Shown: positions 51,864-61,072 of the stretch, piece by piece | Layout: each line of letters opens with the position of its first letter | Position numbering within the stretch: the stretch's first letter is position 1 | Source of the DNA: Desulfovibrionaceae bacterium | GTDB taxonomy: Bacteria > Desulfobacterota > Desulfovibrionia > Desulfovibrionales > Desulfovibrionaceae | Assembly (NCBI GenBank): GCA_022510785.1 | Contig: JAFLSV010000007.1 | Span: forward strand, 1 to 64,000 | Length of the DNA: 64,000 nt | Direction of reading: 5' to 3' | Translations under genes and position numbers: made by a program | The notes under the pieces: generated by a model | Told to the model about the DNA's origin: nothing | Seen by the model: only the letters and a program-made list of their open reading frames with translations | The model's database searches: none

Positions 51864-54863
51864 TCACCAGTCCAGCGTGCCCTTAAAGGCGCCAGCCAGC
51901 TCCTCCACCGGGTGCGCGAACAGTTCGGAGTGGCCGGACATGAAGCTGAGGCGGCCCCCTTTTTCGTCGCGCGCGCTGACGCTGCCGATGCGGGCCGCGT
52001 CGTCGCCGAACAGGGCCTCAAACGCGGCGCTCTGTCTGGATGGCACGGTCACCAGAAGGCGGCTGGCCGATTCCGAATACAAAAGTTCGGTCAGGGTCAG
52101 GTCTTCGGCGGCCCGCACCGCCGCCACATCCACACAGGCTCCCAGGCGGCCGCCCAGGGCCATTTCGCCCAGGGCCACGGCCAGCCCTCCGTCCGACAGG
52201 TCATGACAGGCGGATACCAGCCCCTGGCTTATGGCCTTGTGGAGAGTGCGATAGCGGGCCAGGGCGGCGGGGGCGTCCACCACGGGCACCCGGCCTCCGC
52301 TCATGTTCAGTTCCGCGGCCGCTTCGCTGCCCGCCATTTCGCGGCGGGTCACGCCCAGGAGGTACAGGGCGTCGCCGGGCTTCTTGAAATCACTGGTGAC
52401 GCTGGCGGCCACGTCGTCGATCACGCCCAGCACGCTGAACAGCACGGTGGGCGGAATGGATATCTTGACTCCGCCGCCCGTGTAGTCGTTTTTCATGGAG
52501 TCCTTGCCCGAAATGCACGGAACGCCGTATTCCAGGCAAAAACGGGACAGCGCCTGGCAGGCGCGCACCAGCTGGGCCAGCTTGTAGCGGCCGTCGGGCG
52601 TTTTTTCCGATTCCACCGGGTCGCACCAGCAAAAATTGTCCACACCGGCCAGGCGGTCAGGGTCGGCGCCCACGGCCACGGCGTTGCGCACGGCCTCATC
52701 CAGGGCGTTGGCCATCATCCAGTAGCAGTCATAGTCGCTGAATTTGGGGCAAATGCCGTGGCTGAGCACAATGCCGGCCTCGCTGTTCAGCGCGGGGCGC
52801 AGCACGGCGGCATCGGCCGGGCCGTCCTGCATAAGGCCCACCAGGGGCTTGACCACGCTTCCGCCGCGTACTTCGTGGTCGTACTGGCGGATGAGGTATT
52901 CCTTGCTGCAAATGTTGAGGCGGCCCAGCATGCGGGGCAGCAGCCCGGCCTGGTCGGGGGCGGTTACGTCAACCCGGGCTTCCATGGGACGGTGCGGAGC
53001 CTCCCAGGTGGCGTTCAGCGTCATCTGCGGCACGCCGTGATGCAGAAAGTCCATGGACAGGTCAACCACCGGCCTGTCCTTGTAGCGCACCCGGAACTGG
53101 CCGGAGTCGGTAAAGCTGCCCAGCACCGTGGCTTCCACATCCATGCGGGCGGCCAGGGCCAGAAAGGCGTCCAGACTGTCCGGAGGCACGGCCAGGGTCA
53201 TGCGCTCCTGCGCCTCGGACAGCAATATTTCCCAGGGGCGCAGGCCGTCGTACTTGAGCGGGGCGCGGGCCAGATCCAGATCGCAGCCGCCGCTGTCTTC
53301 GGCCATTTCTCCCACGGACGAGGACAGGCCGCCCGCGCCGTTGTCGGTGATGGCGTGGTACAGGCCCAGATCCCGGGCGCGCAGGAGAAAATCATACATT
53401 TTGCGCTGGGTGATGGGGTCGCCTATCTGCACGGCCGTGGCCGGCGAGCCCTCGTGCAGTTCTTCGGAAGAAAAGGTGGCGCCGTGAATGCCGTCCTTGC
53501 CGATGCGGCCGCCGGTCATGACGATGAGATCACCCGGCAGGGCCTTTTTTTCATAGCCCGGGCGGCCGTGCAGGGTGCGGGGCAAAAGGCCCACCGTGCC
53601 GCAGTACACCAGCGGCTTGCCCAGAAAGCGCTCGTCAAACACGATGGAACCGTTGACCGTGGGCACGCCGGATTTGTTGCCGCCGTCTTCCACGCCCTTG
53701 CGCACGCCTTCCATAACCCGGCGGGGATGGAGCAGGCGGGGCGGCAGTTCGCCCTGGCGGAAGGGCGAGGCGAAGCAGAACACGTCGGTATTGCACACCA
53801 GTTGCGCGCCCATGCCGGTGCCCATGGGGTCGCGGTTGACGCCCACAATGCCGGTCAGCGCGCCGCCGTAGGGGTCGAGGGCCGACGGGCTGTTGTGGGT
53901 TTCCACCTTGATGCACACGTCGTACTCGTCGTTGAAGGCCACCACGCCCGCGTTGTCCGAAAAGACCGAACGACAGAAGTCGTGCCTGCCCAGGCGCTTG
54001 CGTATGGTGGCCGTGGGGGCCTGAATATAGGTCTTGTACAGGCTGTTGATCTCTTCCGTGGTGCCCGCGGCCTTGTCCTCATAATGGATGCGGGCCGCGA
54101 AAATCTTGTGCTTGCAGTGTTCTGACCAGGTCTGGGCCAGCACCTCCACCTCGGCGTCCGTGGGATCGGCGCCCAGGCCAAGAGCGGCGCGTTCGGCCCG
54201 CACCTCGTCCTTGCCGAACCAGTCCCTGATGATTTTCATTTCCGTGAGGCTCAGGGCCAGCGTGTGATTCCGGCTGTAGGCCTCCAGTGCCTCGTCGTCC
54301 ATGGCGGACAGGGGCACGCTCTCCACGGCGTCGGACGAGACGCCGGTCACCGCCGCGGTCTGGGGGGTAAAGCCCGGGTTGGCGGCCCATTCTTCCCGGC
54401 TTTTGATGCGGTAGCGCTGGATCAGGGAGTTGGCCAGCAGATCGCGGGCCACCCGTTCGGCGTCGGCGCGGGACAGATCCCCCCACAGATGATACTGGGC
54501 CGAGGTATACGCCGTCAGGCTCTCGCGCGGGCAGTCCAGAACCAGGGCGGCGGTGTCACGGGCGGTGTGGCCCTCGTTGTCCGTCACGCCGGGCCTGTAG
54601 CCCACTTCAAGAACCCAGTCGGCATCGGAGGCGCCGGGCTCCAGCGAGGCCCACTGGAGCACGGGGTCGTGCAGCACGCCCTCCGCGACAAGGCGTTCCG
54701 CCCCGGCGCGGTTCAATCCGGCCAGAGTGAACACTTTGACCACGCGCACGCGCTCCACGGGCAGGATGAGGGAATCGCGAATGTTCGCGGCCACGCGGCG
54801 GCCAACGGCATCATCGTGGCGGGGATGCACGCCAATTTCCACACGAAAGAGCTCTTGTGACAT
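51864..54863 (-). CDS. purL: Phosphoribosylformylglycinamidine synthase, PurS-PurL fusion
   Basis: The 999-residue enzyme performs step 4 of purine synthesis. The N-terminal ~170 residues resemble PurS (VLEVGYRPGVTDNEGHTARD and RDLLANSLIQRYRIKS). The two AIRS-type ATP-binding halves follow (WSEHCKHKIF, KVETHNSPSALDPYGGALTGIVGVNRD; then CPKFSDYDCYWMMANALDEAVRNAVAVGADP and GKDSMKNDY). No glutaminase (PurQ) domain is present, so ammonia must come from a separate PurQ. ATG 54863 starts MSQELFRVEIG; the longer reading to 54965 is rejected. Confidence 0.93.
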   Translation of the reverse strand: MSQELFRVEIGVHPRHDDAVGRRVAANIRDSLILPVERVRVVKVFTLAGLNRAGAERLVAEGVLHDPVLQWASLEPGASDADWVLEVGYRPGVTDNEGHTARDTAALVLDCPRESLTAYTSAQYHLWGDLSRADAERVARDLLANSLIQRYRIKSREEWAANPGFTPQTAAVTGVSSDAVESVPLSAMDDEALEAYSRNHTLALSLTEMKIIRDWFGKDEVRAERAALGLGADPTDAEVEVLAQTWSEHCKHKIFAARIHYEDKAAGTTEEINSLYKTYIQAPTATIRKRLGRHDFCRSVFSDNAGVVAFNDEYDVCIKVETHNSPSALDPYGGALTGIVGVNRDPMGTGMGAQLVCNTDVFCFASPFRQGELPPRLLHPRRVMEGVRKGVEDGGNKSGVPTVNGSIVFDERFLGKPLVYCGTVGLLPRTLHGRPGYEKKALPGDLIVMTGGRIGKDGIHGATFSSEELHEGSPATAVQIGDPITQRKMYDFLLRARDLGLYHAITDNGAGGLSSSVGEMAEDSGGCDLDLARAPLKYDGLRPWEILLSEAQERMTLAVPPDSLDAFLALAARMDVEATVLGSFTDSGQFRVRYKDRPVVDLSMDFLHHGVPQMTLNATWEAPHRPMEARVDVTAPDQAGLLPRMLGRLNICSKEYLIRQYDHEVRGGSVVKPLVGLMQDGPADAAVLRPALNSEAGIVLSHGICPKFSDYDCYWMMANALDEAVRNAVAVGADPDRLAGVDNFCWCDPVESEKTPDGRYKLAQLVRACQALSRFCLEYGVPCISGKDSMKNDYTGGGVKISIPPTVLFSVLGVIDDVAASVTSDFKKPGDALYLLGVTRREMAGSEAAAELNMSGGRVPVVDAPAALARYRTLHKAISQGLVSACHDLSDGGLAVALGEMALGGRLGACVDVAAVRAAEDLTLTELLYSESASRLLVTVPSRQSAAFEALFGDDAARIGSVSARDEKGGRLSFMSGHSELFAHPVEELAGAFKGTLDW

Positions 54864-54976
54864 GAATGAAATCCTGGCGTTCTGCCCGTCGCCGGAACGG
54901 GCTCGTTCGGCGCGGCGGGGCGTGAAGGGCGGAAGCATTGTAGCCTGTTTTGTCCGTCGCGCCAAGGGGGCCGCGA

Positions 54977-55948
54977 TCAGGCCCGCCTGTCGCGCACGAA
55001 GGACAGCGCCTGGCGCAAAATGTCGCGCTCGGGCCGGTCAGGCAGGCCCTCCAGGCAGGCGGCGGCCTTGTCCAGAGAGGCGTCCGCCATGTCACGGGCG
55101 GCCCTGTCAAAGCCCCTGTCGCGTATACGGCGCGAAATATCCGCCACCTCGGCGGGACTGAAGCGTCCGTGAGCGAAGGCCTCGGCAAAGCGCGAGCGTT
55201 CGGCGTCGGGCAGGGCGTTCATGTGGAAGAGAAGCGGCGGGGTCAGTTTGCCTTCGCGCAGATCGCCGCCCGTGGGTTTGCCGGTCTCGGCCTCGTCGGC
55301 GAAGTCCAGGGCGTCGTCCACAATCTGGAAGGCCATTCCCAGGTTGAGCCCGTAGGAGGACAGCGCGTCCACATCCCGCGGGCCGGCTCCGGCGAACAGC
55401 GCGCCCAGCCGGCAGGAAGCCCGCAGGAGCCATCCCGTCTTCCCCTCGATAATGGACAGATATTCGTCCAGACCGTGGCTGAGCGATCCCTGGCGGGCAA
55501 TTTCGTGCGCTTCGCCCGCCACGGTGCGCAGCATGGCGTCGGAAACGCAGAGCACCAGCTCAGGGTCGCCGAAGCGGGCCACCCGGTGGCTGGCCTCGGC
55601 CAGAAGGGCGTCTCCGGCGAGCAGGCAGGGAATAACGCCAAACACCTGATGGGCGGCCCGCCGGCCCCGGCGCGTGTCGGCCGCGTCCAGCACATCGTCA
55701 TGCAGGAGCGACGCCACATGGATCATTTCCGGCGCGGCGGCCAGATCGTACAGATCAGCCCGCTCACACCCGAACAGGCGCGCCGCCGTCAGGGTCAGCA
55801 GGGGGCGCAGGCGCTTGCCCCCGGTCAGCAGCGCATAGCCCGCCACCTCCCGCACCGGGGCGGGAAGGCGGGCCACGGCCCGTTCCAGCGCCGCCTGGAT
55901 GGGGGGCTGTTCCTGAGCGAGAAGACGCGCGAAGCCTGGTATCAGCAT
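54977..55948 (-). CDS. Polyprenyl diphosphate synthase
   Basis: The 323-residue trans-prenyltransferase has GGKRLRPLLTL near 43-53, the first Asp-rich motif DDVLD at 84-88 (LLHDDVLDAADTRRG), and the second motif in MAFQIVDDALDF. It makes a long-chain prenyl diphosphate, probably for the menaquinone side chain. It is upstream of purL on the same strand with a gap of 113 bases. Confidence 0.9.
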   Translation of the reverse strand: MLIPGFARLLAQEQPPIQAALERAVARLPAPVREVAGYALLTGGKRLRPLLTLTAARLFGCERADLYDLAAAPEMIHVASLLHDDVLDAADTRRGRRAAHQVFGVIPCLLAGDALLAEASHRVARFGDPELVLCVSDAMLRTVAGEAHEIARQGSLSHGLDEYLSIIEGKTGWLLRASCRLGALFAGAGPRDVDALSSYGLNLGMAFQIVDDALDFADEAETGKPTGGDLREGKLTPPLLFHMNALPDAERSRFAEAFAHGRFSPAEVADISRRIRDRGFDRAARDMADASLDKAAACLEGLPDRPERDILRQALSFVRDRRA

Positions 55949-56090
55949 AAGCCCTTGTCGAAAAAGAAAAAGTGGGACGCATTGTTATGCTCGAATTTTC
56001 GCCCCAAGGCAAGCCGCCTGGTCGTATATTCCCGCGCGCCGGCGGCACGGCGGGCTTTACAAGCCGCCCCATCCCCGGGATAATGCCGCC

Positions 56091-56288
56091 ATGCGTTTTC
56101 ATGTCTCCCTGTTTGCGGCCGCCCTGGGTCTGGCCTGTGTGCTGGAATCCCTGCCCTGGCTGCTGGCGCCCCATCGCATGCGCGGGGCCATGCGCCAGCT
56201 TGGGCGGCTGCCCGCGGAAAAGCTGCGCGTATGGGGTTTTCTTCTTCTCGGGATTGGGCTGATTCTGGTCAGCCTGAGCCGCCTTTAA
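56091..56288 (+). CDS. DUF2065-family small membrane protein
   Basis: The 65-residue protein has two hydrophobic segments (FAAALGLACVLESLPWLLAP and VWGFLLLGIGLILVSL) around the conserved P.R.R....QLG....E.LR motif of DUF2065 (YjeT-like). The function is unknown. It precedes glmU by 16 bases and probably shares its transcript. Confidence 0.8.
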   Translation: MRFHVSLFAAALGLACVLESLPWLLAPHRMRGAMRQLGRLPAEKLRVWGFLLLGIGLILVSLSRL

Positions 56289-56304
56289 GCGCGGGAGTGT
56301 TGTC

Positions 56305-57744
56305 ATGACCCACAGTTCCGGCGGCGCGCCGTCGCCTGCCGATTTTCGTCTGGACGCCCTGATTCTGGCCGCGGGCAGGGGCACCCGCATGCCCTCGCCC
56401 CGGCCCAAGGTGCTGCAAACCCTGCTGGGGGAGACTATGCTGGGGCTGGTCTACGCCTCTGTGGCCTCCCTGCCGGAAGTGGATCGGGTGCTGACCCTGG
56501 TCGGCCATGAAGCCGATATGGTGCGGGCCGAGGCCGCGCGCTGCGCCCGGCGCGGGCCGCGCCCGGCCGGGGAGAGCCGCGGGGAGGCCCTCTGCGTTGA
56601 GCAGACCGAGCAGCTGGGCACAGGGCACGCCCTCATGTGCGCTCTGCCCGCCTTGGAAGAAGGATGCGGCCATGTGCTGGTGGTCAACGGCGACACGCCC
56701 CTGCTGCCGTCCGCCGCGCTGAGCCGCTTTGTGAGCGGAGCGAGGGGGGCCGATCTGGCCTTTGCCACGCTGTGCCTGGATGATCCCGGCGCCTTCGGCC
56801 GCGTGGTGCGCGATAAGGCGGGCGGGGTCGCGGCCATTGTGGAGGCAAGGGATTACGACGAGGCCCGGCACGGCCGCGACCCGCACGAAATCAACGCGGG
56901 GGTGTACCTGCTGCGCGTGGAGACGGCGCGCCGCCTGCTGCCCAGGCTGACGAACCGCAACACAAGCGGGGAATACTACATTACCGATCTCGCGGCGCTG
57001 GCCGTGGCGGAGGGCATGTCCGTGCTGGGCCTGCCCGTGCCGGCGGATTCCGGGGCCTGGCTGGGCGTGAACACGCCCGCCGAGCTGGCCGCGGCCGAGG
57101 AACATCTGCGCCGGCGGCGTGTGGCGGAACTTCTGTCAGCGGGCGTTCTTCTGCACGCGCCGGAGAGCGTGCGGGTCAGCCCCTTTGCCGTGGTGGAACC
57201 TGGCGCGGAGCTGTGCGGCCCCTGCGAAATTTACGGCGATAGCCGCGTGGCGGGCGGGGCGCTGGTTGAATCGCATTGCGTGCTCTGCAATGCCGAGGTG
57301 GGGCCGGGCGCCCGGGTGCGCTCCTTCTGCCATCTGGAGAGCGCCGAGGTGGGCCCCGCCTGCCAGGTGGGCCCCTATGCCCGCCTGCGGCCCGGCGCGG
57401 TTATGGAAGAAAATTCCCACGCGGGCAACTTTGTGGAAATGAAAAAGGCCCGCCTGGGCAAGGGCTCCAAGGCCAATCATCTCACCTATCTGGGCGATGC
57501 CGAGGTGGGGCCGGGGGTTAACGTGGGGGCCGGCACCATCACCTGCAATTACGACGGCAAAAACAAGCATCGCACCGTCATTGAGGCCGGGGCCTTCATC
57601 GGCAGCAACACGGCCCTGGTGGCACCGGTCACGGTGGGGGAAAACGCTCTGGTGGGCGCCGGCTCGGTCATCACGAAGGATGTGCCCCGCGAGGTTCTGG
57701 CCGTGGGGCGCGGCCGTCAGGTGAATCTTCCGCGCCGCGCATAG
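56305..57744 (+). CDS. glmU: Bifunctional GlmU: N-acetylglucosamine-1-P uridylyltransferase / glucosamine-1-P acetyltransferase
   Basis: The 479-residue enzyme makes UDP-GlcNAc. The N-domain has LILAAGRGTRMPSPRPKVLQTLLG and GTGHALMCALP, VVNGDTPLL. The C-domain is a left-handed beta helix ending in NHLTYLGDAEVGPGVNVGAGTITCNYDG and the last turn VGENALVGAGSVITKDVP. It has ~17 extra N-terminal residues (MTHSSGGAPSPADFRLD). The product feeds both peptidoglycan and lipid A. Confidence 0.95.
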   Translation: MTHSSGGAPSPADFRLDALILAAGRGTRMPSPRPKVLQTLLGETMLGLVYASVASLPEVDRVLTLVGHEADMVRAEAARCARRGPRPAGESRGEALCVEQTEQLGTGHALMCALPALEEGCGHVLVVNGDTPLLPSAALSRFVSGARGADLAFATLCLDDPGAFGRVVRDKAGGVAAIVEARDYDEARHGRDPHEINAGVYLLRVETARRLLPRLTNRNTSGEYYITDLAALAVAEGMSVLGLPVPADSGAWLGVNTPAELAAAEEHLRRRRVAELLSAGVLLHAPESVRVSPFAVVEPGAELCGPCEIYGDSRVAGGALVESHCVLCNAEVGPGARVRSFCHLESAEVGPACQVGPYARLRPGAVMEENSHAGNFVEMKKARLGKGSKANHLTYLGDAEVGPGVNVGAGTITCNYDGKNKHRTVIEAGAFIGSNTALVAPVTVGENALVGAGSVITKDVPREVLAVGRGRQVNLPRRA

Positions 57745-57825
57745 CTCATGTCCCGCCAGGTACTGAGGCGGGTTCAGGGCCGGCGCATCCTAAACATAAA
57801 AAATGGAGAACTGCGGCGGGGCAGG

Positions 57826-59328
57826 CTAATTCCGCTTCAGCTCAATGGCCTTCTGGAGCATTTCGTTGGCGGTGGTGACGCTCTTGCTGTTGCTCTGAAA
57901 ACCGCGCTGAATGATGATCATGTTGACCATTTCCCTGGATATGTCCACATTGGATGTCTCCAGCATACTGGCCTGAATGGTGCCATAGTTTTCCGTGCCC
58001 GCCGTGCCGTATTCCATGGCGCCCGATTCGGGTGTGGCCGAATAGAGGTTGTTGCCCTCGCGGCGCAGGCCGTCCTCACTGGTAAAGCGGAACAGGGGGA
58101 TGCGGAACAGGTCGTGGGATTGTCCGTTGCTGTAGCTGGCGGTGATGGTGCCCGAGGCGTCGATGGACACATCGCTGAGCTGGCCGGTGCCGTAGCCGTC
58201 CTGGCTGTAGGTGCTGAGCGCAGATGTCGTTGGCCACGCGCTGGTTTTGGTGGTGCCGTAGGAGGGACTGGTCAGGCCGGGCAGCGCGCTCTGCTCGGCG
58301 CCCACGGCGGCGGCATTGGCAACAGCCTGATTCCAGCCGCCCGAGCCGGTGGCGCCCAGATTGAGGCTTATGGTCTGGGCCGCCTGGCCGGGTAAGCTCA
58401 CTGTAAACTGCGGCACTCCGCCGGACAGCGCGGCGGGCGTCCAGTTGCTGAGATCCTTGAGATCGCCGCCTCCGGGCGTGAAGGCCGACATGTTGACAAG
58501 CTCGCCGCCGGTCGAAAAGGTCAGGGTTCCCGCCATCAGCAGGCCCGCGCCCCGAGTGCCGCGGGCGTTGGCCCGGGCGTCCTGATCCGGGGGAATGGTC
58601 ACGATATATTCCAGAATCTTCTGCCCATTGGCGGCGGGCGCGGTATCAAAGTGGATGGTGGCCACCCGTCTGTTGCCCTGGCTGTCGTAGAACTCCAGGG
58701 GTTGTTCATAGCCGGCCGCGGCCAGAGGCGGATCCTGTGTTCCGTCCCAGGCGGCAATCATGGAAAAATAGGGATTTTCCGGGTCAGACACCTGATCAAT
58801 GGAAAGATTGACGTTCATAAGGGCCGTGATGCTGGTGCTGGCCTTGGGCGGATCAACAGCGACGGCGTTGTCGTTGAAGTTGACCGTAATGGCGGTCAGC
58901 CCGCCCTGTTCCCGGCCGTCCGCGCCCAGCCGTATGCCTGTTACGGACAGGCCGGTGGGCGTGCGCAGAACGCCTTCCTTGTCAAAGCGGAAGTTCCCCG
59001 CGCGGGTGTAATAATTCCTCATGCCGTCCGACACCTGAAAAAAACCCTTGCCGGTAATGGCCATGTCGGTGACGGAGCTGCCCTGTTCAAAGGCTCCGCC
59101 GTTGAACAGGGTGCGGACGGCGCCGGGCGCGGAGCCCAGGCCCTTCTGGTTCTGTATGATGGTGTTGGACGTGCCCAGATTCAGATGCTGGTACATCAGA
59201 TCCGAGAACAGCATGTGCTGCTGCTTGTAGCCCACGGTGCTGACGTTGGCGAGGTTGTTGGAAACAACCTGCATTCCCTCGCCATGCGTCTTAAGACCGG
59301 TGGCGGCTGTAAACAATCCCTGCATCAT
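57826..59328 (-). CDS. flgE: Flagellar hook protein FlgE
   Basis: The 500-residue protein has the flagellar rod/hook N-terminus (MMQGLFTAATGLKTHGEGMQVVSNNLANVSTVGYKQQ), a FlgE-like core (FDKEGVLRTPTGLSVTG) and the C-terminal LETSNVDISREMVNMIIIQRGFQSNSKSVTTANEMLQKAI. These are the helices that pack in the hook. ATG 59328 follows GGAGG. A second ATG is adjacent. A sigma-54 promoter lies about 125-140 bases upstream. It is isolated from other flagellar genes in this window. Confidence 0.93.
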   Translation of the reverse strand: MMQGLFTAATGLKTHGEGMQVVSNNLANVSTVGYKQQHMLFSDLMYQHLNLGTSNTIIQNQKGLGSAPGAVRTLFNGGAFEQGSSVTDMAITGKGFFQVSDGMRNYYTRAGNFRFDKEGVLRTPTGLSVTGIRLGADGREQGGLTAITVNFNDNAVAVDPPKASTSITALMNVNLSIDQVSDPENPYFSMIAAWDGTQDPPLAAAGYEQPLEFYDSQGNRRVATIHFDTAPAANGQKILEYIVTIPPDQDARANARGTRGAGLLMAGTLTFSTGGELVNMSAFTPGGGDLKDLSNWTPAALSGGVPQFTVSLPGQAAQTISLNLGATGSGGWNQAVANAAAVGAEQSALPGLTSPSYGTTKTSAWPTTSALSTYSQDGYGTGQLSDVSIDASGTITASYSNGQSHDLFRIPLFRFTSEDGLRREGNNLYSATPESGAMEYGTAGTENYGTIQASMLETSNVDISREMVNMIIIQRGFQSNSKSVTTANEMLQKAIELKRN

Positions 59329-59450
59329 GGTCAGATTTCCTCCATGGCATGACGGAACAGGCGCAATGGAAACGGCGCGGGACGCCGGGCGTCCGGACGC
59401 ACGTCCACAGGGCGGCACAAGTTGCCGCGTACTCTGTCCCGCGCTGATTA

Positions 59451-59467
59451 AAGCAGGAAACGTGCCA
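59451..59467 (-). promoter_or_regulatory. Sigma-54-type promoter of flgE
   Basis: On the minus strand TGGCACG (the -24 box) and CTGCTT (the -12 box) are spaced so that the GG and GC pairs are exactly ten bases apart. This is the RpoN arrangement, and the sequence deviates from TGGCAC-N5-TTGCT at one position. The predicted start near 59440 gives a leader of about 110 bases. The remaining gap 59468-59741 shows no gene. Confidence 0.7.
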
Positions 59468-59741
59468 AACACAAACCCGGGCGGCGCGGACTTTGTTCAG
59501 TCAGGCCCGCCGGCCTCAAGGCGCGTGGATGGCGGTGCGGATGCGCTGCCCTCGGGCGGCATTTTATGCCGGCAGGGAGTTTGTCATGGGAGCGCTCCCG
59601 TCAGGCGCGCGCGGATGGTTCCCGTTCCGCCATTGCCGAAAAAGCGCTTGACACATGACGGCTGGCTCTCCATGCTGAGGCCGGCTGGCCCGATTGGCAT
59701 CCCGGGCCCTTTTCCGTTGCCGTGTTGCTAAGGAGTATTCC

Positions 59742-61058
59742 GTGTCCTGCCGTATTCTGAAAGCGCAGGCGGCCACTGACCCCGCTGCGGTGGATTTTGT
59801 CCGCCATCTGGCCGGGCGCGGCCAGCCCGATTCCGCCCCCGATGTGGAGGGGAAGGTGCGGGCCATTCTGGATGATGTGGCCGCCAGGGGAGATGAGGCC
59901 CTGCTGGAGCAGACCCGGCGCTTCGACTGCCCGACCATGGAGCCGCCCCTGGCTGTTGGGCCCGACGTCCTGCAGCGGGCCGCCGCCTCCATTCCCTCCG
60001 GTGATCTGGACATTATGGCGGAAGCGGCCGCCCATATCCGCGAATTTCATGAAGCGCAGAAGGAACGCGCGTGGTTCATGACCCGGCCCGACGGCACAGT
60101 GCTGGGGCAGAAGGTGGAACCCGTGGATCGCGCGGGTCTGTATGTGCCCGGCGGCAAGGGCGGCGACACGCCGCTCATCTCCAGCCTGCTCATGGGGGCC
60201 ATACCCGCCCAGGTGGCGGGGGTGCGTGAAATCGCGGTGGTCACGCCGCCGCGCGCCGACGGAACCCTCAATCCCCATATTCTGGCCGCGGCCTATCTTC
60301 TGGACATCGCCGAGGTGTACCGCGTGGGCGGCCCCTGGGCCATTGGCGCTCTGGCCTTTGGCACCCGCAGTATTCCCGCCGTCAATATCATCGCCGGGCC
60401 GGGCAATATTCATGTGACCACGGCCAAAAAGCTGGTGCAGGGCAGGGTGGGTATCGACATGCTGGCCGGCCCCAGCGAAATTCTCGTTCTGGCCGACGAT
60501 TCCGCGCCGGTGGAATGGGTGGCGGCGGATATGCTGTCCCAGGCCGAGCATGACCCGCTGGCCTCGGCCGTGTGCGTCACCGATAACGCCAGCTTCGCCT
60601 CCCGCCTGGCCGCGGCCCTGGAGCGCCGGGTGGAGGAGCTGCCCCGCACGGCCATTGCCGCCGCTTCCCTGAAGGATTGGGGGGCCATCATCATCGTGCC
60701 CGGCCTGGAGGCGGGGGTGGAGATCGCCAATGCCCTGGCCCCGGAGCACATGGAACTGATCACCCGCGATCCCTGGCTCCTGCTGCCGCATATCCGCCAC
60801 GCGGGCGCGGTTTTCCTGGGCGCCCACTCCCCCGAGCCCGTGGGAGACTACTTCGCCGGGCCCAACCATGTGCTGCCCACACTGGGAACGGCCCGCCATT
60901 CCTCGGCCCTGAGCGTGCAGACATTCTGCAAAAAAACCAGTATCATCGCCGCGTCGGCCGCCTTCACCCGAAGCGGCGCCGCCGCCATCGCCCGTCTGGC
61001 CCGTCTGGAAGGGCTGGAAGCCCATGCCCGCGCCGTGGAACTGCGCGCGTACAAGTGA
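59742..61058 (+). CDS. hisD: Histidinol dehydrogenase
   Basis: The 438-residue enzyme catalyses the last two steps of histidine synthesis with Zn. It shows GLYVPGGKGGDTPLISSLLMGAIPAQVAGV, VGGPWAIGALAFGT, NIIAGPGNIHVTTAKKLVQG, LAGPSEILVLADD, the SQAEHDP catalytic pair, PEHMEL and GPNHVLPTLGTARHSSALSV. The GTG at 59742 after AAGGAG is used; a frame start at 59694 adds 16 atypical residues. It is followed by purC after 14 bases. Confidence 0.95.
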   Translation: MSCRILKAQAATDPAAVDFVRHLAGRGQPDSAPDVEGKVRAILDDVAARGDEALLEQTRRFDCPTMEPPLAVGPDVLQRAAASIPSGDLDIMAEAAAHIREFHEAQKERAWFMTRPDGTVLGQKVEPVDRAGLYVPGGKGGDTPLISSLLMGAIPAQVAGVREIAVVTPPRADGTLNPHILAAAYLLDIAEVYRVGGPWAIGALAFGTRSIPAVNIIAGPGNIHVTTAKKLVQGRVGIDMLAGPSEILVLADDSAPVEWVAADMLSQAEHDPLASAVCVTDNASFASRLAAALERRVEELPRTAIAAASLKDWGAIIIVPGLEAGVEIANALAPEHMELITRDPWLLLPHIRHAGAVFLGAHSPEPVGDYFAGPNHVLPTLGTARHSSALSVQTFCKKTSIIAASAAFTRSGAAAIARLARLEGLEAHARAVELRAYK

Positions 61059-61072
61059 AGGAGAGAAAGCTC

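Noticed and set aside
50406..54125. Open frame of 1239 codons on the plus strand
   Set aside because: It lies exactly antisense to argD and purL, starts inside the GntR regulator region, is rich in His/Gly/Gln/Ala as expected for an antisense frame of GC-rich genes, and has no domain or ribosome site.
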